From Sphingopyxis fribergensis (GTDB taxonomy: Bacteria > Pseudomonadota > Alphaproteobacteria > Sphingomonadales > Sphingomonadaceae): a DNA stretch of 64,000 bases. The translations under genes and the position numbers were made by a program. The notes beneath the pieces were generated by a model, which saw nothing but the letters and a program-made list of their open reading frames with translations, made no database searches and was not told where the DNA came from. Positions 45,727 to 54,502 of the stretch are shown here, in pieces. How positions within the stretch are numbered: the stretch's first letter is position 1; each line of letters starts with the position of its first letter. The stretch lies in assembly GCF_000803645.1 (NCBI RefSeq), contig NZ_CP009122.1, forward strand, positions 3,076,501 through 3,140,500, in the 5' to 3' direction.

Positions 45727-46340
45727 GCCGGTGCCATCGGCTTGGCATCGGGGGCGCGTCCATAGATCGGGCTGGGCTGGTCGACCAGCGCCGCGGGCGG
45801 CAGCCGCAAAAAGGCACGCGCGTCGGGCAGCATTGCCAGCGCAAGCCCCGTGCCGCGACGCGCCACAAAGGGTTCGGCGCGATTGCCGACGATCAGCTCG
45901 TCTTCAAGCCGGACGGCGTCATCGGGCAAAAGCGAGCGGATATCGGCGCGCGGCGACAGGTCGGCTGCGAACGGCTGAACGAACCATTGACCGTGGCCGC
46001 CTTCCATCACGACGAGAGCGCCCCCGGCCGCTGCGATGTGATCGGCGGCGCCCGCCGCGACCAGCGCGAGCGTCGAAAAGCCCTGAACAGGCACCTGCCA
46101 GCCGAGCGCGAGTCCGCGCGCCGCCGCTACCGCGATCCGCACCCCGGCAAAGCTGCCCGGACCGCATCCCACAACGATGACGTCGGCGCGGCCGCCGCCA
46201 TTCAGTTCGGCTATCAGCGGGACGAGCCGCTCGGCATGGCCGCGACCGATAACCTCGTGACGATAGTCGATGACCGCCCCCGCCTCCAGCAACGCCACCG
46301 AACAGGCCTCGCTCGCCGAATCGATGACCAGATGCCGCAT
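45723..46340 (-). CDS. tsaB: TsaB, tRNA threonylcarbamoyladenosine synthesis subunit
   Basis: Non-catalytic ASKHA-fold partner of TsaD needed for t6A37 formation on ANN-decoding tRNAs (205 residues). The start 'HLVIDSASEACSVALLEAG' is the ASKHA phosphate-1 strand, 'GRGHAERLVPLIAEL' follows, and 'VVGCGPGSFAGVRIAVAAAR' is the TsaB signature. It overlaps rimI by 4 bases. The nitroreductase gene lies 14 bases upstream on the same strand. Confidence 0.95.
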   Translation of the reverse strand: MRHLVIDSASEACSVALLEAGAVIDYRHEVIGRGHAERLVPLIAELNGGGRADVIVVGCGPGSFAGVRIAVAAARGLALGWQVPVQGFSTLALVAAGAADHIAAAGGALVVMEGGHGQWFVQPFAADLSPRADIRSLLPDDAVRLEDELIVGNRAEPFVARRGTGLALAMLPDARAFLRLPPAALVDQPSPIYGRAPDAKPMAPA

Positions 46341-46354
46341 GAGGATGGGAACGA

Positions 46355-46948
46355 TCAGGCGATGCTGTTGAAGCGGGCGAAGTCCGGACGCGGGCTGCGT
46401 TCGAAGATCGTCGCGGGATCGCCATAGCCGAGCGTCGAGATGAAGTTGCTTTTCACGCTGGGTTGGTCGGCGAAGAAGGCTTCATCGACCCCGGCATTGT
46501 TGAACCCCGACATCGGCCCGGTGTCGAGCCCGAGGGCGCGTGCGGCGAGGATGAAATAGCCCCCCTGCAGCGTGGAATTGCGGAACGCGGTGGTGTGCGC
46601 CAGCGCTTCATTGCCGACGAACCAGCTCCGCGCATCGGCATGCGGGAAGAGTTCGGGCAGGTTTTCGTAGAATTCATTGTCGCTCGCGATGATCGCGGTG
46701 ACCGGTGCCTTCAGGATTTTCTCGGCATTGGCGGGGAGCGCGAGCGCGGCAAGCTTTGCCTTCGCTTCGTCGCTCACGCACCAGACGATCCGTGCCGGAA
46801 GGCTGTTGGCGCTGGTCGGGCCGAACTTCACCAGATCCCAGATCGCGTGCAACTGCTCGGTCGATACCGGCTCGTCGCTGTAGCCGTTATAGGTACGCGC
46901 GGTACGAAACAGCTGGTCGAGGGCGCTATCGGAAAGCGGCTCGCTCAT
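46355..46948 (-). CDS. RutE/HadB-like malonic semialdehyde reductase / nitroreductase
   Basis: FMN- and NAD(P)H-dependent nitroreductase-fold enzyme of 197 residues. It matches the RutE/HadB group: '[20 protein letters not shown]' at the N-terminus, '[20 protein letters not shown]' for FMN contact, and '[20 protein letters not shown]'. RutE reduces malonic semialdehyde in pyrimidine breakdown, but no other rut genes are near, so a general nitro- or quinone-reductase role is equally possible. It lies upstream of tsaB and downstream of nfuA. Confidence 0.82.
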   Translation of the reverse strand: MSEPLSDSALDQLFRTARTYNGYSDEPVSTEQLHAIWDLVKFGPTSANSLPARIVWCVSDEAKAKLAALALPANAEKILKAPVTAIIASDNEFYENLPELFPHADARSWFVGNEALAHTTAFRNSTLQGGYFILAARALGLDTGPMSGFNNAGVDEAFFADQPSVKSNFISTLGYGDPATIFERSPRPDFARFNSIA

Positions 46949-46971
46949 GGGCTAACTCCTCAGGGAAATGG

Positions 46972-47553
46972 TCAGACGGCGTGAACTGCCGTTACCTCAG
47001 GCACATAATGTTTCAAGAGGGACTCGATGCCATTCTTGAGCGTCGCGGTCGAGGACGGACATCCCGCGCACGCACCCTGCATTTTCAAATACACATTGCC
47101 CTTGTCGAAACCGCGATAGACGATGTCACCGCCGTCGTTGGCGACCGCGGGGCGGACGCGCGTTTCGATCAGTTCCTTGATCTGGTCGATGATGTCGGCG
47201 TCGGCGGGATCGTCGGCAAAGCCTTCATCCTCCGCCGGAACCGAAAAACCCGCGCTCGCGGTGTTGAACAGCGGCACGTCGGCAAGGAAATGGTCCATGA
47301 CGATACCGAGCACATCGGGCTTTGCGTCGCTCCATTCGGCACCGGGCGCGATCGTCACCGACACGAAATCGCGGCCGAAGAAAACGCCGGTCACGTCGCC
47401 AATCGAGAAAAGCGCACTCGCGAGCGGCGACGCCTCGGCCTCTTCGGGGCTGGCAAAGTCGCGGGTTCCCGTCTCCATCACCGCCCGGCCGGGCAGGAAT
47501 TTGAGCGTCGCGGGATTGGGCGTCGATTCGGTTTCGATCAGCATGGCTTGCAT
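46972..47553 (-). CDS. nfuA: NfuA-like iron-sulfur cluster scaffold/carrier (Nfu type)
   Basis: Iron-sulfur carrier of 193 residues with the mitochondrial/alphaproteobacterial Nfu layout. An N-terminal Nfu_N domain begins 'MLIETESTPNPATLKFLPG', and the C-terminal NifU domain holds the cluster cysteines Cys162 and Cys165 in 'GACAGCPSST'. It delivers 4Fe-4S clusters to client enzymes such as MiaB and lipoyl synthase. The start may be ATG 47553 or 47544; neither has a clear ribosome-binding site. It is divergent from the DUF429 gene. Confidence 0.93.
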   Translation of the reverse strand: MQAMLIETESTPNPATLKFLPGRAVMETGTRDFASPEEAEASPLASALFSIGDVTGVFFGRDFVSVTIAPGAEWSDAKPDVLGIVMDHFLADVPLFNTASAGFSVPAEDEGFADDPADADIIDQIKELIETRVRPAVANDGGDIVYRGFDKGNVYLKMQGACAGCPSSTATLKNGIESLLKHYVPEVTAVHAV

Positions 47554-47607
47554 GTGGGGCGCAGCGAGGCTTTGTGCAAGATGATAGGGATGCGCTAAGC
47601 CGCGCCG

Positions 47608-48477
47608 ATGCGCCGCTTCACCCATTTCGCCGCCCTCGACTGGTCGGGCGCTCGTGGCCCGCGCCAGCGCGGGATCGCGCTGGCGGTCGCGAGCGGCACG
47701 GCGGCGCCGGCGCTGGTGCGGCCGGGGCATGTCTGGTCGCGCGCCGAAATCCTCGATTGGCTGGAAGGGGTCGCGGCGGACGGCACCGATATGCTGATCG
47801 GTTTCGACTTTTCGGCCGCCTTCGCCTTTGCCGATCACGGCGCTTATTTTCCCGGCTGGGCGGATAGCCCCGCCGACATGCGCGCGCTGTGGGCGCTCGT
47901 CGAACGGCTGGCGGACGGCGATCCGCATTATGAGCCGGGCGGGTTCCTCGCGCATCCCGAGGCGCGGCGGCATTTCCGCCACCGCGGCGAGGCGGGCGAT
48001 CTGTTCGAAGCGGGCGCCGGGCGGCTGCGGGTCGTCGAGCGGCACCAGCGGGCGACGAAACAGGCCGCGAGCGTCAGCAATTTCAACCTCGTCGGCGCGG
48101 CGCAGGTCGGCAAGGCGAGCCTGTCGGGCATGCGCCTGCTCCACCGGCTGGCAGGGCGCATTCCGTTGTGGCCGGGCGACCCGGTGCCCGGCGCGGGCCC
48201 GATGCTCGTCGAAATCTACACCAGCCTCGCCGCACGCGCCGCGGGACTGCGGCCCGGGCGCAGCAAGATCCGCGACGGCGCGGTGCTCGACGCGGCGCTC
48301 GCGGCCTTGGCCTCGCCGCCGTGCGGTTTTACGGGGATGGTCAGCGACCATGCGAGCGATGCGTTACTCACCGCCGCATGGCTGCGGGCGATCGCGTCGG
48401 ACCCCGCATCGTGGCGACCTGTCCCACTCACCGACACCTTGGCAAAAACCGAAGGCTGGACCTTTGGCATCATTTGA
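47608..48477 (+). CDS. DUF429-like RNase H-fold protein
   Basis: Protein of 289 residues with RNase H-like acidic motifs: 'FAALDWSGARG' near the start, 'LIGFDFSAAFAFAD' in the middle, 'LVEIYTSLAARAAG', and 'VSDHASDALLTAAWLR' near the end. These match the DUF429 group of predicted nucleases. It is divergent from nfuA and ends 17 bases before tRNA-Thr. Cellular role is unknown. Confidence 0.75.
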   Translation: MRRFTHFAALDWSGARGPRQRGIALAVASGTAAPALVRPGHVWSRAEILDWLEGVAADGTDMLIGFDFSAAFAFADHGAYFPGWADSPADMRALWALVERLADGDPHYEPGGFLAHPEARRHFRHRGEAGDLFEAGAGRLRVVERHQRATKQAASVSNFNLVGAAQVGKASLSGMRLLHRLAGRIPLWPGDPVPGAGPMLVEIYTSLAARAAGLRPGRSKIRDGAVLDAALAALASPPCGFTGMVSDHASDALLTAAWLRAIASDPASWRPVPLTDTLAKTEGWTFGII

Positions 48478-48494
48478 AGCAAAGGGCGCTAAGC

Positions 48495-48570
<76 letters not shown>

Positions 48571-48572
48571 CG

Positions 48573-49574
48573 CTATTTCTGAATGCAGGCTTTAATAGGC
48601 TCGCCGACCGCGATCGCGCTCGGATCGACCGAAGGTTCGGGCTGACTGGTGACGACCACGGCGTCAGGGTCGGCCTCATCGCGCCCCTTACCCTTCAACG
48701 CGTCGATCTCGCGCTGGCGCATTTCGAGATAGAGGGTGCGCGTTTCGACATAAGGATCGGCGCTATCTTCCTGCAAGCATTTGATCGCCGCGTCGCCCTC
48801 GATGCGATCATTGAGCTGCTTGATCACCGTCGTCGGGACCGCGTAGGCCGTGCGGTCAAAAGGCGCGCCGACGGCAGTCGGCAGCACGAGCAGATCGAGG
48901 CTGTTGCCGGCCATGTCCCGCAATGTCGTCGGTCCGACAAGCGGGAGGTAGAAATAGGGACCGGGCTCGACGCCGTAAAATCCCATCGTATTGGCAAAGC
49001 CATTGCGCCGGTAAGGCAGGTTGAACGGTTCCGTTTTCGCAACATCGAAGAGCCCGCCGACACCAAAGGTCGTGTTGACGGCAAAACGGCCGAGCGTTTC
49101 GGCGGCCTTGCCAATTTTGAACTGCAACAGGAAGTTCAGGAAATTGATGGGCTCGCTGAGGTTGCGCAGCGCATTGCCAAGCCCGTCGCGAACGGGTTCC
49201 GGCACAATGCCTTGATAACCCGTGGCGACCGGGGCCACCAGCGCCTTGTCGACCGACTGGACCACGCGGTACGACGTGATGTTGACCTCTTGCAGCGGAT
49301 CGCCCGGCGGCGCCTCTCCGCGTGCGGTCACGACGATATCATCGGGCGACGGCGGTCCTTCGGCTGCGGGCTCGCTACCCGTGGTTGCGGGTGCGACTGG
49401 CGAGGGAGATGGGATGGGTTCGATCGTCGGCACGACGACCGGCGGTTCAACGTGCGCCGGATCATTATCGAGTTGCCGCGGCTCGATCTCTGTCAGGTTC
49501 ACGGGCGCAGCATCGGAAACAGCGGGCGGTGCCCCGGACAGCAAGAGAAGTGCAGCGACGGCCGAAATACTCAT
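48573..49574 (-). CDS. mlaA: MlaA/VacJ family outer-membrane lipid-transport protein
   Basis: Outer-membrane component of the Mla phospholipid retrograde-transport system, 333 residues. The conserved domain includes 'NLSEPINFLNFLLQFKIGKA', 'RFAVNTTFGVGGLFDVA' and 'VGPTTLRDMAGNSLDLL'. Unlike enteric MlaA there is no lipobox cysteine; the signal 'SAVAALLLLSGAPPAVSDA' looks like a signal-peptidase I type. A long Pro-rich spacer follows, containing 'DDIVVTARGEAPPGDPL', reminiscent of TonB-receptor N-termini. The start at 49574 is uncertain; a TTG at 49628 sits almost against an AAGGAG site. Confidence 0.88.
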   Translation of the reverse strand: MSISAVAALLLLSGAPPAVSDAAPVNLTEIEPRQLDNDPAHVEPPVVVPTIEPIPSPSPVAPATTGSEPAAEGPPSPDDIVVTARGEAPPGDPLQEVNITSYRVVQSVDKALVAPVATGYQGIVPEPVRDGLGNALRNLSEPINFLNFLLQFKIGKAAETLGRFAVNTTFGVGGLFDVAKTEPFNLPYRRNGFANTMGFYGVEPGPYFYLPLVGPTTLRDMAGNSLDLLVLPTAVGAPFDRTAYAVPTTVIKQLNDRIEGDAAIKCLQEDSADPYVETRTLYLEMRQREIDALKGKGRDEADPDAVVVTSQPEPSVDPSAIAVGEPIKACIQK

Positions 49575-49839
49575 CGCGCGCGCGGTCCCGCCATTACAAA
49601 ATTCATGAGCATCGATCGCATATGTCAAACTCCTTGCCGGGGATCTCAGCCCGAAATCATGATCAAGAGACGCCCCTCCCCTTCATCCCAAGCCGTCTGA
49701 CCCGCGGTCGCGGGCACGGTTGCCTTACCCATCCTCCGCCGAGAGGGAAGGAAAAAATGCTGTGCACGCACGCACGATCGCCTCGGAAACGGCGGACCCG
49801 GCCAGCGATCCAAACGACTCCAGCGTGGCAGCGTCATCA
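49575..49839. other. Intergenic spacer upstream of mlaA
   Basis: It must contain the mlaA promoter. No reading frame with family character was seen here. The following bases carry the aldolase-like remnant listed separately, then tRNA-Trp on the opposite strand. Confidence 0.4.
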
Positions 49840-50012
49840 GGAACAGGGCAATTTCCCAGTCCCCGACGATAGCTGGTTCGCCTGTCTGCCAATCGGGAGC
49901 TTCGTGCGAATCCTGCCCAATTATGCCTGCCCGACCTGTGCGGCTTACGCATCCTACGGCGCGCTGCGCGACGGGACGGTAGCCGGAAAATGGCCACGTA
50001 CCAGCGGATGGC
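49840..50012 (+). pseudogene. C-terminal remnant of a D-threonine aldolase/DSD1-like gene
   Basis: The frame reads 'GSFVRILPNYACPTCAAYAS' and then 'GTVAGKWPRTSGW', which matches the C-terminal end of the PLP- and metal-dependent alanine-racemase-fold family that includes D-threonine aldolase and D-serine dehydratase (typical 'VRILPNHAC' and 'WPRxxGW'). The Cys and the expected metal-binding region are partly kept (His of 'NHAC' is Tyr here). Nothing upstream encodes the rest of the roughly 370-residue enzyme and no start exists, so this is a relic. Confidence 0.55.
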
Positions 50013-50066
50013 GAACATTGTCCCAGATCGAGATGAACGGCATGAAATCGCGCGGACGCCTTGGCC

Positions 50067-50142
50067 TGGCAGGGGCAGTAGGACTCGAACCTACGACCCT
50101 CGGTTTTGGAGACCGATGCTCTACCAACTGAGCTATACCCCT
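50067..50142 (-). tRNA. tRNA-Trp (anticodon CCA)
   Basis: A 76-base cloverleaf on the minus strand with encoded CCA. The acceptor stem AGGGGTA pairs with TGCCCCT with one G-T pair, the D arm is GCTCAGTTGGTAGAGC, the anticodon stem-loop is TCGGTCTCCAAAACCGA, and the T arm contains GGTTCGAGTCC. Anticodon CCA reads UGG. Confidence 0.98.
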
Positions 50143-50234
50143 AGGCCGGAGTGCGCCACTAGCCGGATTGCAGGAGCGGGGCAAGAGGGATGACGGGTTG
50201 CGCGACCGGACGGGCCTGATATGCGCAATTTCGC

Positions 50235-51167
50235 ATGAACGCCGCCCCATCTTCCGCAGCGCCGCAGAATTATCTGGGTGGCATCGGGCTCCGGTTGCTC
50301 GCGATGGCCAGCCTGTCGCTGATGTTCGTGCTGGTCAAATATATCGATGCCGCGGGCATCCATATCGTCGAAAGCCTGTTCTGGCGGCAGGCGCTTGTGC
50401 TCCCCTTCCTGCTGGTCTGGGTGATGGCGACGAGCGGCCTGCCGTCGCTGAAAACGCAGCGTATCGGCGCGCACGGCCGGCGCATGATGATGGGCCTGAC
50501 CGGCATGGCGTGCAATTTCGGCGCGATGATCCTGCTGCCGATGGCCGAGGCGACGACGATCAGCCTGTCGGTGCCGATCTTTGCCGTGATCTTCGCCGCG
50601 CTGCTGCTCGGCGAGGCGACGGGATGGCAGCGGTGGAGCGCGGTGATCGTCGGATTCATCGGCGTTCTCGTCGTGCTCGATCCGATTTCGAGCTTTGCGG
50701 GCGGGTTCGGCGGGACGCATGGCCTCGGCACGGTGGTTGCGCTGACCGGCGCGATCATGACCGCACTCATTACCATCGCCGTGCGCGACCTTGGCCGTAC
50801 CGAAAATGCGGGAACGATCGTCTTCTGGTTCAGCCTTTTGTCGATGATCCCGCTCGGCATCGCCCTGCCCTTCGTCATCACCCCGCATGACGGCCATGAA
50901 TGGTTGCTCCTGATCGGGCTCGGCTTCCTCGGCGCCGTCGTCCAGATGTCGCTGACCGGCGCGCTTCGCCTCGCGCCGGTGTCGGTCGTGATCCCGATGG
51001 ATTATTCCAGCTTGCTGTGGGCAATCGCCGCGGGCTGGTGGTTCTTTGGCACGCTGCCCGCCGACACGACCTGGGTCGGCGCGCCACTCATCATCGCATC
51101 GGGCCTGTTCATCGCCTGGCGCGAGCATCGCCGCCACATCGACCGCCCGAAGGAGGTTGCCGCATGA
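50235..51167 (+). CDS. EamA/DMT superfamily transporter
   Basis: Inner-membrane transporter of 310 residues with ten helices in two EamA repeats (about 15-150 and 165-300). The repeats show 'LSLMFVLVKYIDAAGIHIVE', 'PMAEATTISLSVPIFAVIFA' and, in the second, 'LRLAPVSVVIPMDYSSLLWA'. This arrangement is typical of drug or metabolite exporters. Its stop overlaps the start of the GST gene (ATGA), so they are coupled; export of glutathione conjugates is a speculative reading of that context. Confidence 0.9.
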   Translation: MNAAPSSAAPQNYLGGIGLRLLAMASLSLMFVLVKYIDAAGIHIVESLFWRQALVLPFLLVWVMATSGLPSLKTQRIGAHGRRMMMGLTGMACNFGAMILLPMAEATTISLSVPIFAVIFAALLLGEATGWQRWSAVIVGFIGVLVVLDPISSFAGGFGGTHGLGTVVALTGAIMTALITIAVRDLGRTENAGTIVFWFSLLSMIPLGIALPFVITPHDGHEWLLLIGLGFLGAVVQMSLTGALRLAPVSVVIPMDYSSLLWAIAAGWWFFGTLPADTTWVGAPLIIASGLFIAWREHRRHIDRPKEVAA

Positions 51168-51787
51168 CGCGCCCGATATTGTATCATTGCCCCGATGCCC
51201 GCTCGCTGCGCTGCCTGTGGGCTGTCGAAGAAGCCGGGATCGACGTCGATCTGCGCCTGCTGAAATTTCCGCCGCGTGCGTTCGAGCCCGATTATCGCGC
51301 GGTGAACCCGCTGATGACGATCCCCGGCTGGGTCGAGGACGGGCGGCTCATGACCGAATCGGCCGCGATCTGCGAACGCATCGCCGAGGGGACGCCACTC
51401 GCGCTCCGCCGCGACGAGGATGATTATTGGACGTGGCGCAACTGGCTGCACCGCAGCGACGCGACGCTTACCTTCCCGCTCGCGATCATGATCCGCTATA
51501 CGCGCGTCGAACCGGAAGAGCGGCGGCTCGCGCAGGCGGTCGACGACTACAAAGCCTTCTTTGGCGGACGCGCGAAGAGCATCGAGGCGGCGCTGGCCGA
51601 CGGCCGCGAGTGGCTGGTGGCCGGGCGCTTCACGATCGCCGACATCGTGGTCGGCTATGCGGCGTTTCTCGCAACGACATTGGGCGCCGACGATGTGCTG
51701 GGCGATGCTACGAAGGCGTGGCTCGGCCGCTGCACGGCGCGCGAGGGCTTTCAGCGCGCCCGCGCGCGGCAGAAAGCCGAGGCCTGA
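51164..51787 (+). CDS. Glutathione S-transferase family protein
   Basis: Cytosolic GST of 207 residues. The thioredoxin-like domain covers about 1-80 ('RPILYHCPDARSLRCLWAVE', cis-Pro region 'LMTIPGWVEDGRLMTESAAI'), and the helical domain about 85-205 includes 'WLVAGRFTIADIVVGYAAFL' with the N-capping Thr-Ile-Ala-Asp motif. It is coupled to the EamA transporter by a 4-base overlap. The substrate is unknown. Confidence 0.92.
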   Translation: MTRPILYHCPDARSLRCLWAVEEAGIDVDLRLLKFPPRAFEPDYRAVNPLMTIPGWVEDGRLMTESAAICERIAEGTPLALRRDEDDYWTWRNWLHRSDATLTFPLAIMIRYTRVEPEERRLAQAVDDYKAFFGGRAKSIEAALADGREWLVAGRFTIADIVVGYAAFLATTLGADDVLGDATKAWLGRCTAREGFQRARARQKAEA

Positions 51788-51793
51788 CACAAA

Positions 51794-51819
51794 AGGGCCC
51801 CACCAGCTGGTGGAGCCCT
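51794..51819 (+). terminator. Terminator-like hairpin after the GST gene
   Basis: AGGGC-C-CCACC pairs with GGTGG-A-GCCCT around a short loop, 7 bases after the GST stop. It has no T tract on the plus strand but AAAA precedes it, so it may also terminate minus-strand transcripts. Confidence 0.55.
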
Positions 51820-51998
51820 CCATGTTCCTCGTGCATGGGTTGCAACAACAAGGAAAATTCATCGGCCTTTCGGGGTGTAAGGTCGCTTGAAAGGCCGAAT
51901 GTGAGGCGAATTTATGCTGCGCCGGAGAGGTTGGCTTTCACATTCTCACGGCGAGAGATTTGAGGCTGGTTCCTATCTTACGGCGGCTTTGGGGTGGG

Positions 51999-52009
51999 AA
52001 GCGGACATC
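51999..52009 (+). repeat. Recurrent intergenic 11-mer AAGCGGACATC
   Basis: The same 11 bases occur at 10149-10159 and 40876-40886, each time beside a G- or C-rich run (GGGGTGGG or CACCCC) and at the edge of a REP-like region. It probably marks a dispersed repeat family of this genome. Confidence 0.5.
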
Positions 52010-52014
52010 TAAAT

Positions 52015-52494
52015 TCATTCACGGCATCTCAGGTATTTAACCGTGTCAATGCAGCGGTCAGTCGGGGTGCGGGAGAGAAAATCTTCTCCGAATTTAGAAA
52101 TCCATTCTGACTTACTATCCGGAAGCGCATTCAGGAGGTCGCGTATCTTCCCAAAAAAGTTCCGGTCGACCTTGCCGTCGATGATCTCCGATCCAGCGAT
52201 GGTGGACGGAAAGTTCGCAGTTGGCATGAAGGTCACAAGGCCGCCAAATTTGAACCGCTTTGATGGTGGACGCAGACGCTCGAGATCTTCCTCGAAAACC
52301 ACTATCAGATCACCCTCGACTCTGCGTTTCTGAGTGCTTCCTCCAAGCATTCTGCTCGACCGGGGAGAAAACATCTTCAACGTTTGGCCGCGCTCGAAGA
52401 CGAGACAGTCAAAGTGCTCAAACGAGACTACCTCTAATCCGCTCTGAACTGCGAGCTGCGCGGCAAGCTTCCGCTGCATTACTCTTTTCTCCAA
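52015..52494 (-). CDS. Hypothetical protein, atypical composition
   Basis: Unrecognised protein of 159 residues. It begins with 'AAQLAVQSGLEVVSFEHFDC' and has a basic stretch 'SPRSSRMLGGSTQKRR' and an acidic C-terminal half; there is no signal peptide or membrane helix. Base and codon use are less GC-biased than in neighbouring core genes. It is a single gene between the AAGCGGACATC repeat and the acyl-CoA ligase, so it may be a recent acquisition. No function can be proposed. Confidence 0.55.
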   Translation of the reverse strand: MEKRVMQRKLAAQLAVQSGLEVVSFEHFDCLVFERGQTLKMFSPRSSRMLGGSTQKRRVEGDLIVVFEEDLERLRPPSKRFKFGGLVTFMPTANFPSTIAGSEIIDGKVDRNFFGKIRDLLNALPDSKSEWISKFGEDFLSRTPTDRCIDTVKYLRCRE

Positions 52495-52555
52495 TGCTGC
52501 CGGATCAGCCTTATGGGGCGCAGAGCGAACGTCGGCAATCGGTCGTTAGCTGCCC

Positions 52556-54115
52556 TTAATTCACCATCCGCTCATAACCCTCCCAATAGGGCGCGCGCAG
52601 GTCTTTGCGCAAAATCTTGCCGCTCGCATTCCTCGGCAGCGCGTCGATCACGTCGATGCTGCGCGGGCATTTGAAGGGGGCGATGCGCTCGCGCGCCCAG
52701 GCGATTATGTCGGATTCCTCGACGCTCGCCCCTGGCTTGGCGACGACGACCGCCTTCACCGCCTCACCCCATTTCTGATCCGGCACGCCGAACACCGCGA
52801 CTTCCTGCACCGCGGGATGGCCGAAGATCGCGCTTTCGACTTCGGCCGGATAAACATTCTCGCCGCCGGTGATGATCATGTCCTTCATTCGGTCGTGGAT
52901 ATAAAGATAGCCGTCCTCGTCGAGATAGCCCGCGTCGCCGGTGCGGATCCAGCCGTCGTCGGTCATCGTCCGCGCGGTCGCATCGGGCAGGTTCCAGTAT
53001 CCGAGCATATTGTTCGACGAACGCGTGACGACCTCGCCCACCTCGCCCTGCGGCAGCGGCGCGCCATCGCCATCGACGATGCGGATTTCGACGCCCGGCA
53101 GCGGCTTGCCCGCCGAGCGCATGCGCTTGTTGCCCTCGGGATCATGGTCCTCGGGCGGCAGCATCGAGATGGTGCCGGTGGTTTCGGTCATGCCATAGGC
53201 CTGGATGAACTGCGCGCCGAACATCTTGATGCATTGGCGCAGCAGGTCGAGCGGGATCGGGGCTGCACCGTAGAGGATATATTTGAGTCGGCTGTAATCG
53301 ACGCTGGCGCAGCGCGGGTGCATCAGCAGCATCTGCAGCGCGGCGGGGACGATGAAGAAGCGCGTGACGCCATGCTTCTCGACCGCATCGAACACACCGT
53401 CGGGATTGAATTCGGCGAGGATGATGCCGGGCAGGCCAGCCGCGAGCGCCATGATGCCGAGCCCGGTACCGCCGATATGCGCGCACGGCATCGCGACCAG
53501 CACCGCCTCGTCATCCTCCCATTTGGTATAGGGCAGGTCGAGGCTGTTCGAATGTTTGCGCAGCGCGAAGAGGTTGCGGTTCGACAGCACCGCGCCCTTG
53601 GGATTGCCGGTCGTGCCCGAGGTATAAAGCTGGAGCACCGCATCGTTGGCGCCCGACGGTTCGAACGGCACGCGCGGCGCCGCGTCGATCATCGCATAGG
53701 CTTCGGCCGCGGTGAGGATCGCCGGATCATGCTGCAATTTCCCGGCGAGTTGGTGGGCGAGCGTATCGAACCCCGGCCCGCCGAACACCATCTTAGCCTG
53801 CGTGTCGTTGACGATGAAGGCCCATTCGGCCGGCGACAGGCGCCAACCGATCGGCGCCATCACGATACCCGCACGCGCCGCGCCGAAAAAGAGGGTGAAA
53901 TAGAGATCGCTATTCTTGCCGATCCACGCAATCCGATCGCCCTTCTGGAGCCCTGCCGCGAGCAAGGCCGAGGCCGCGCGCGCCGTATGGTCGTCGAGAC
54001 TGGCGTAGGTGTAGACGCGGTCTTCCTCGCGCATTGCGACCCGGTCGGGGCGTTCGGCGGCCCAATGGGTCAGGAATTCGTCGAATGTGAAAAGGTCCGA
54101 AACATCGGGGGCCAT
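52556..54115 (-). CDS. AMP-dependent acyl-CoA synthetase/ligase
   Basis: Adenylate-forming enzyme of 519 residues that activates a carboxylic acid to its CoA thioester. The phosphate-binding loop is 'LYTSGTTGNPKGAV' at about 163-176. Other motifs are 'QAYGMTETTGTISMLPPEDH', 'WIRTGDAGYLDEDGYLYIHD' and 'NASGKILRKDLR' with the catalytic lysine near residue 506. It fits the medium/long-chain fatty-acid group (FadD-like), but chain length is not predictable. It lies just outside the integrative element, next to the truncated DUF938 gene. Confidence 0.93.
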   Translation of the reverse strand: MAPDVSDLFTFDEFLTHWAAERPDRVAMREEDRVYTYASLDDHTARAASALLAAGLQKGDRIAWIGKNSDLYFTLFFGAARAGIVMAPIGWRLSPAEWAFIVNDTQAKMVFGGPGFDTLAHQLAGKLQHDPAILTAAEAYAMIDAAPRVPFEPSGANDAVLQLYTSGTTGNPKGAVLSNRNLFALRKHSNSLDLPYTKWEDDEAVLVAMPCAHIGGTGLGIMALAAGLPGIILAEFNPDGVFDAVEKHGVTRFFIVPAALQMLLMHPRCASVDYSRLKYILYGAAPIPLDLLRQCIKMFGAQFIQAYGMTETTGTISMLPPEDHDPEGNKRMRSAGKPLPGVEIRIVDGDGAPLPQGEVGEVVTRSSNNMLGYWNLPDATARTMTDDGWIRTGDAGYLDEDGYLYIHDRMKDMIITGGENVYPAEVESAIFGHPAVQEVAVFGVPDQKWGEAVKAVVVAKPGASVEESDIIAWARERIAPFKCPRSIDVIDALPRNASGKILRKDLRAPYWEGYERMVN

Positions 54116-54217
54116 CGGCTCTCTCTCCCTCGAATCGCATCTATGTCGTGCAATTGCGGGGAGGCTAGCGGCTGCGGGCGCAACGTAAAGTGCCGATCGC
54201 CCACCCTGTCAGGTTCG

Positions 54218-54502
54218 TCAGGTGCGGCGGAAGAGCAATATGAGGTTGTTTGCGGGCATCGCGCGGCGTCCGGCGAAGGCGAAGCCGGCATCGGCCGCGA
54301 CCGCCTTGACGTCGTCGGTATCGCGCAGGCCCCATGCCGGATTGCGGCTGCGCAGGCTGGCATCGAAGGCGAGATTGCTGTCCGCCGTCGGCACGTCGGC
54401 TTCGATATAGGGGCCGTAGAGGATCAGCGGCGCACCGGCGGATAGCAGCCGTTCGGCTCCCGCAAACAGGCCCTGCGTGGCCTCCCACGGGCTGATATGC
54501 AC
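54218..54502 (-). pseudogene. DUF938 methyltransferase-like gene, only the C-terminal half remains
   Basis: From 'VHISPWEATQGLFAGAERLL' to the end ('GFAFAGRRAMPANNLILLFR') the sequence is the C-terminal half of a DUF938 protein, including 'LILYGPYIEADVPTADSNLA' and 'FDASLRSRNPAWGLRDTDDV'. Normal members are about 200 residues and carry a SAM-binding half before this. Here the homology breaks near 54503; the frame continues to a GTG at 54550 in unrelated sequence. The break is about 220 bases from the integrase gene, so the element probably interrupted this gene. Confidence 0.75.
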
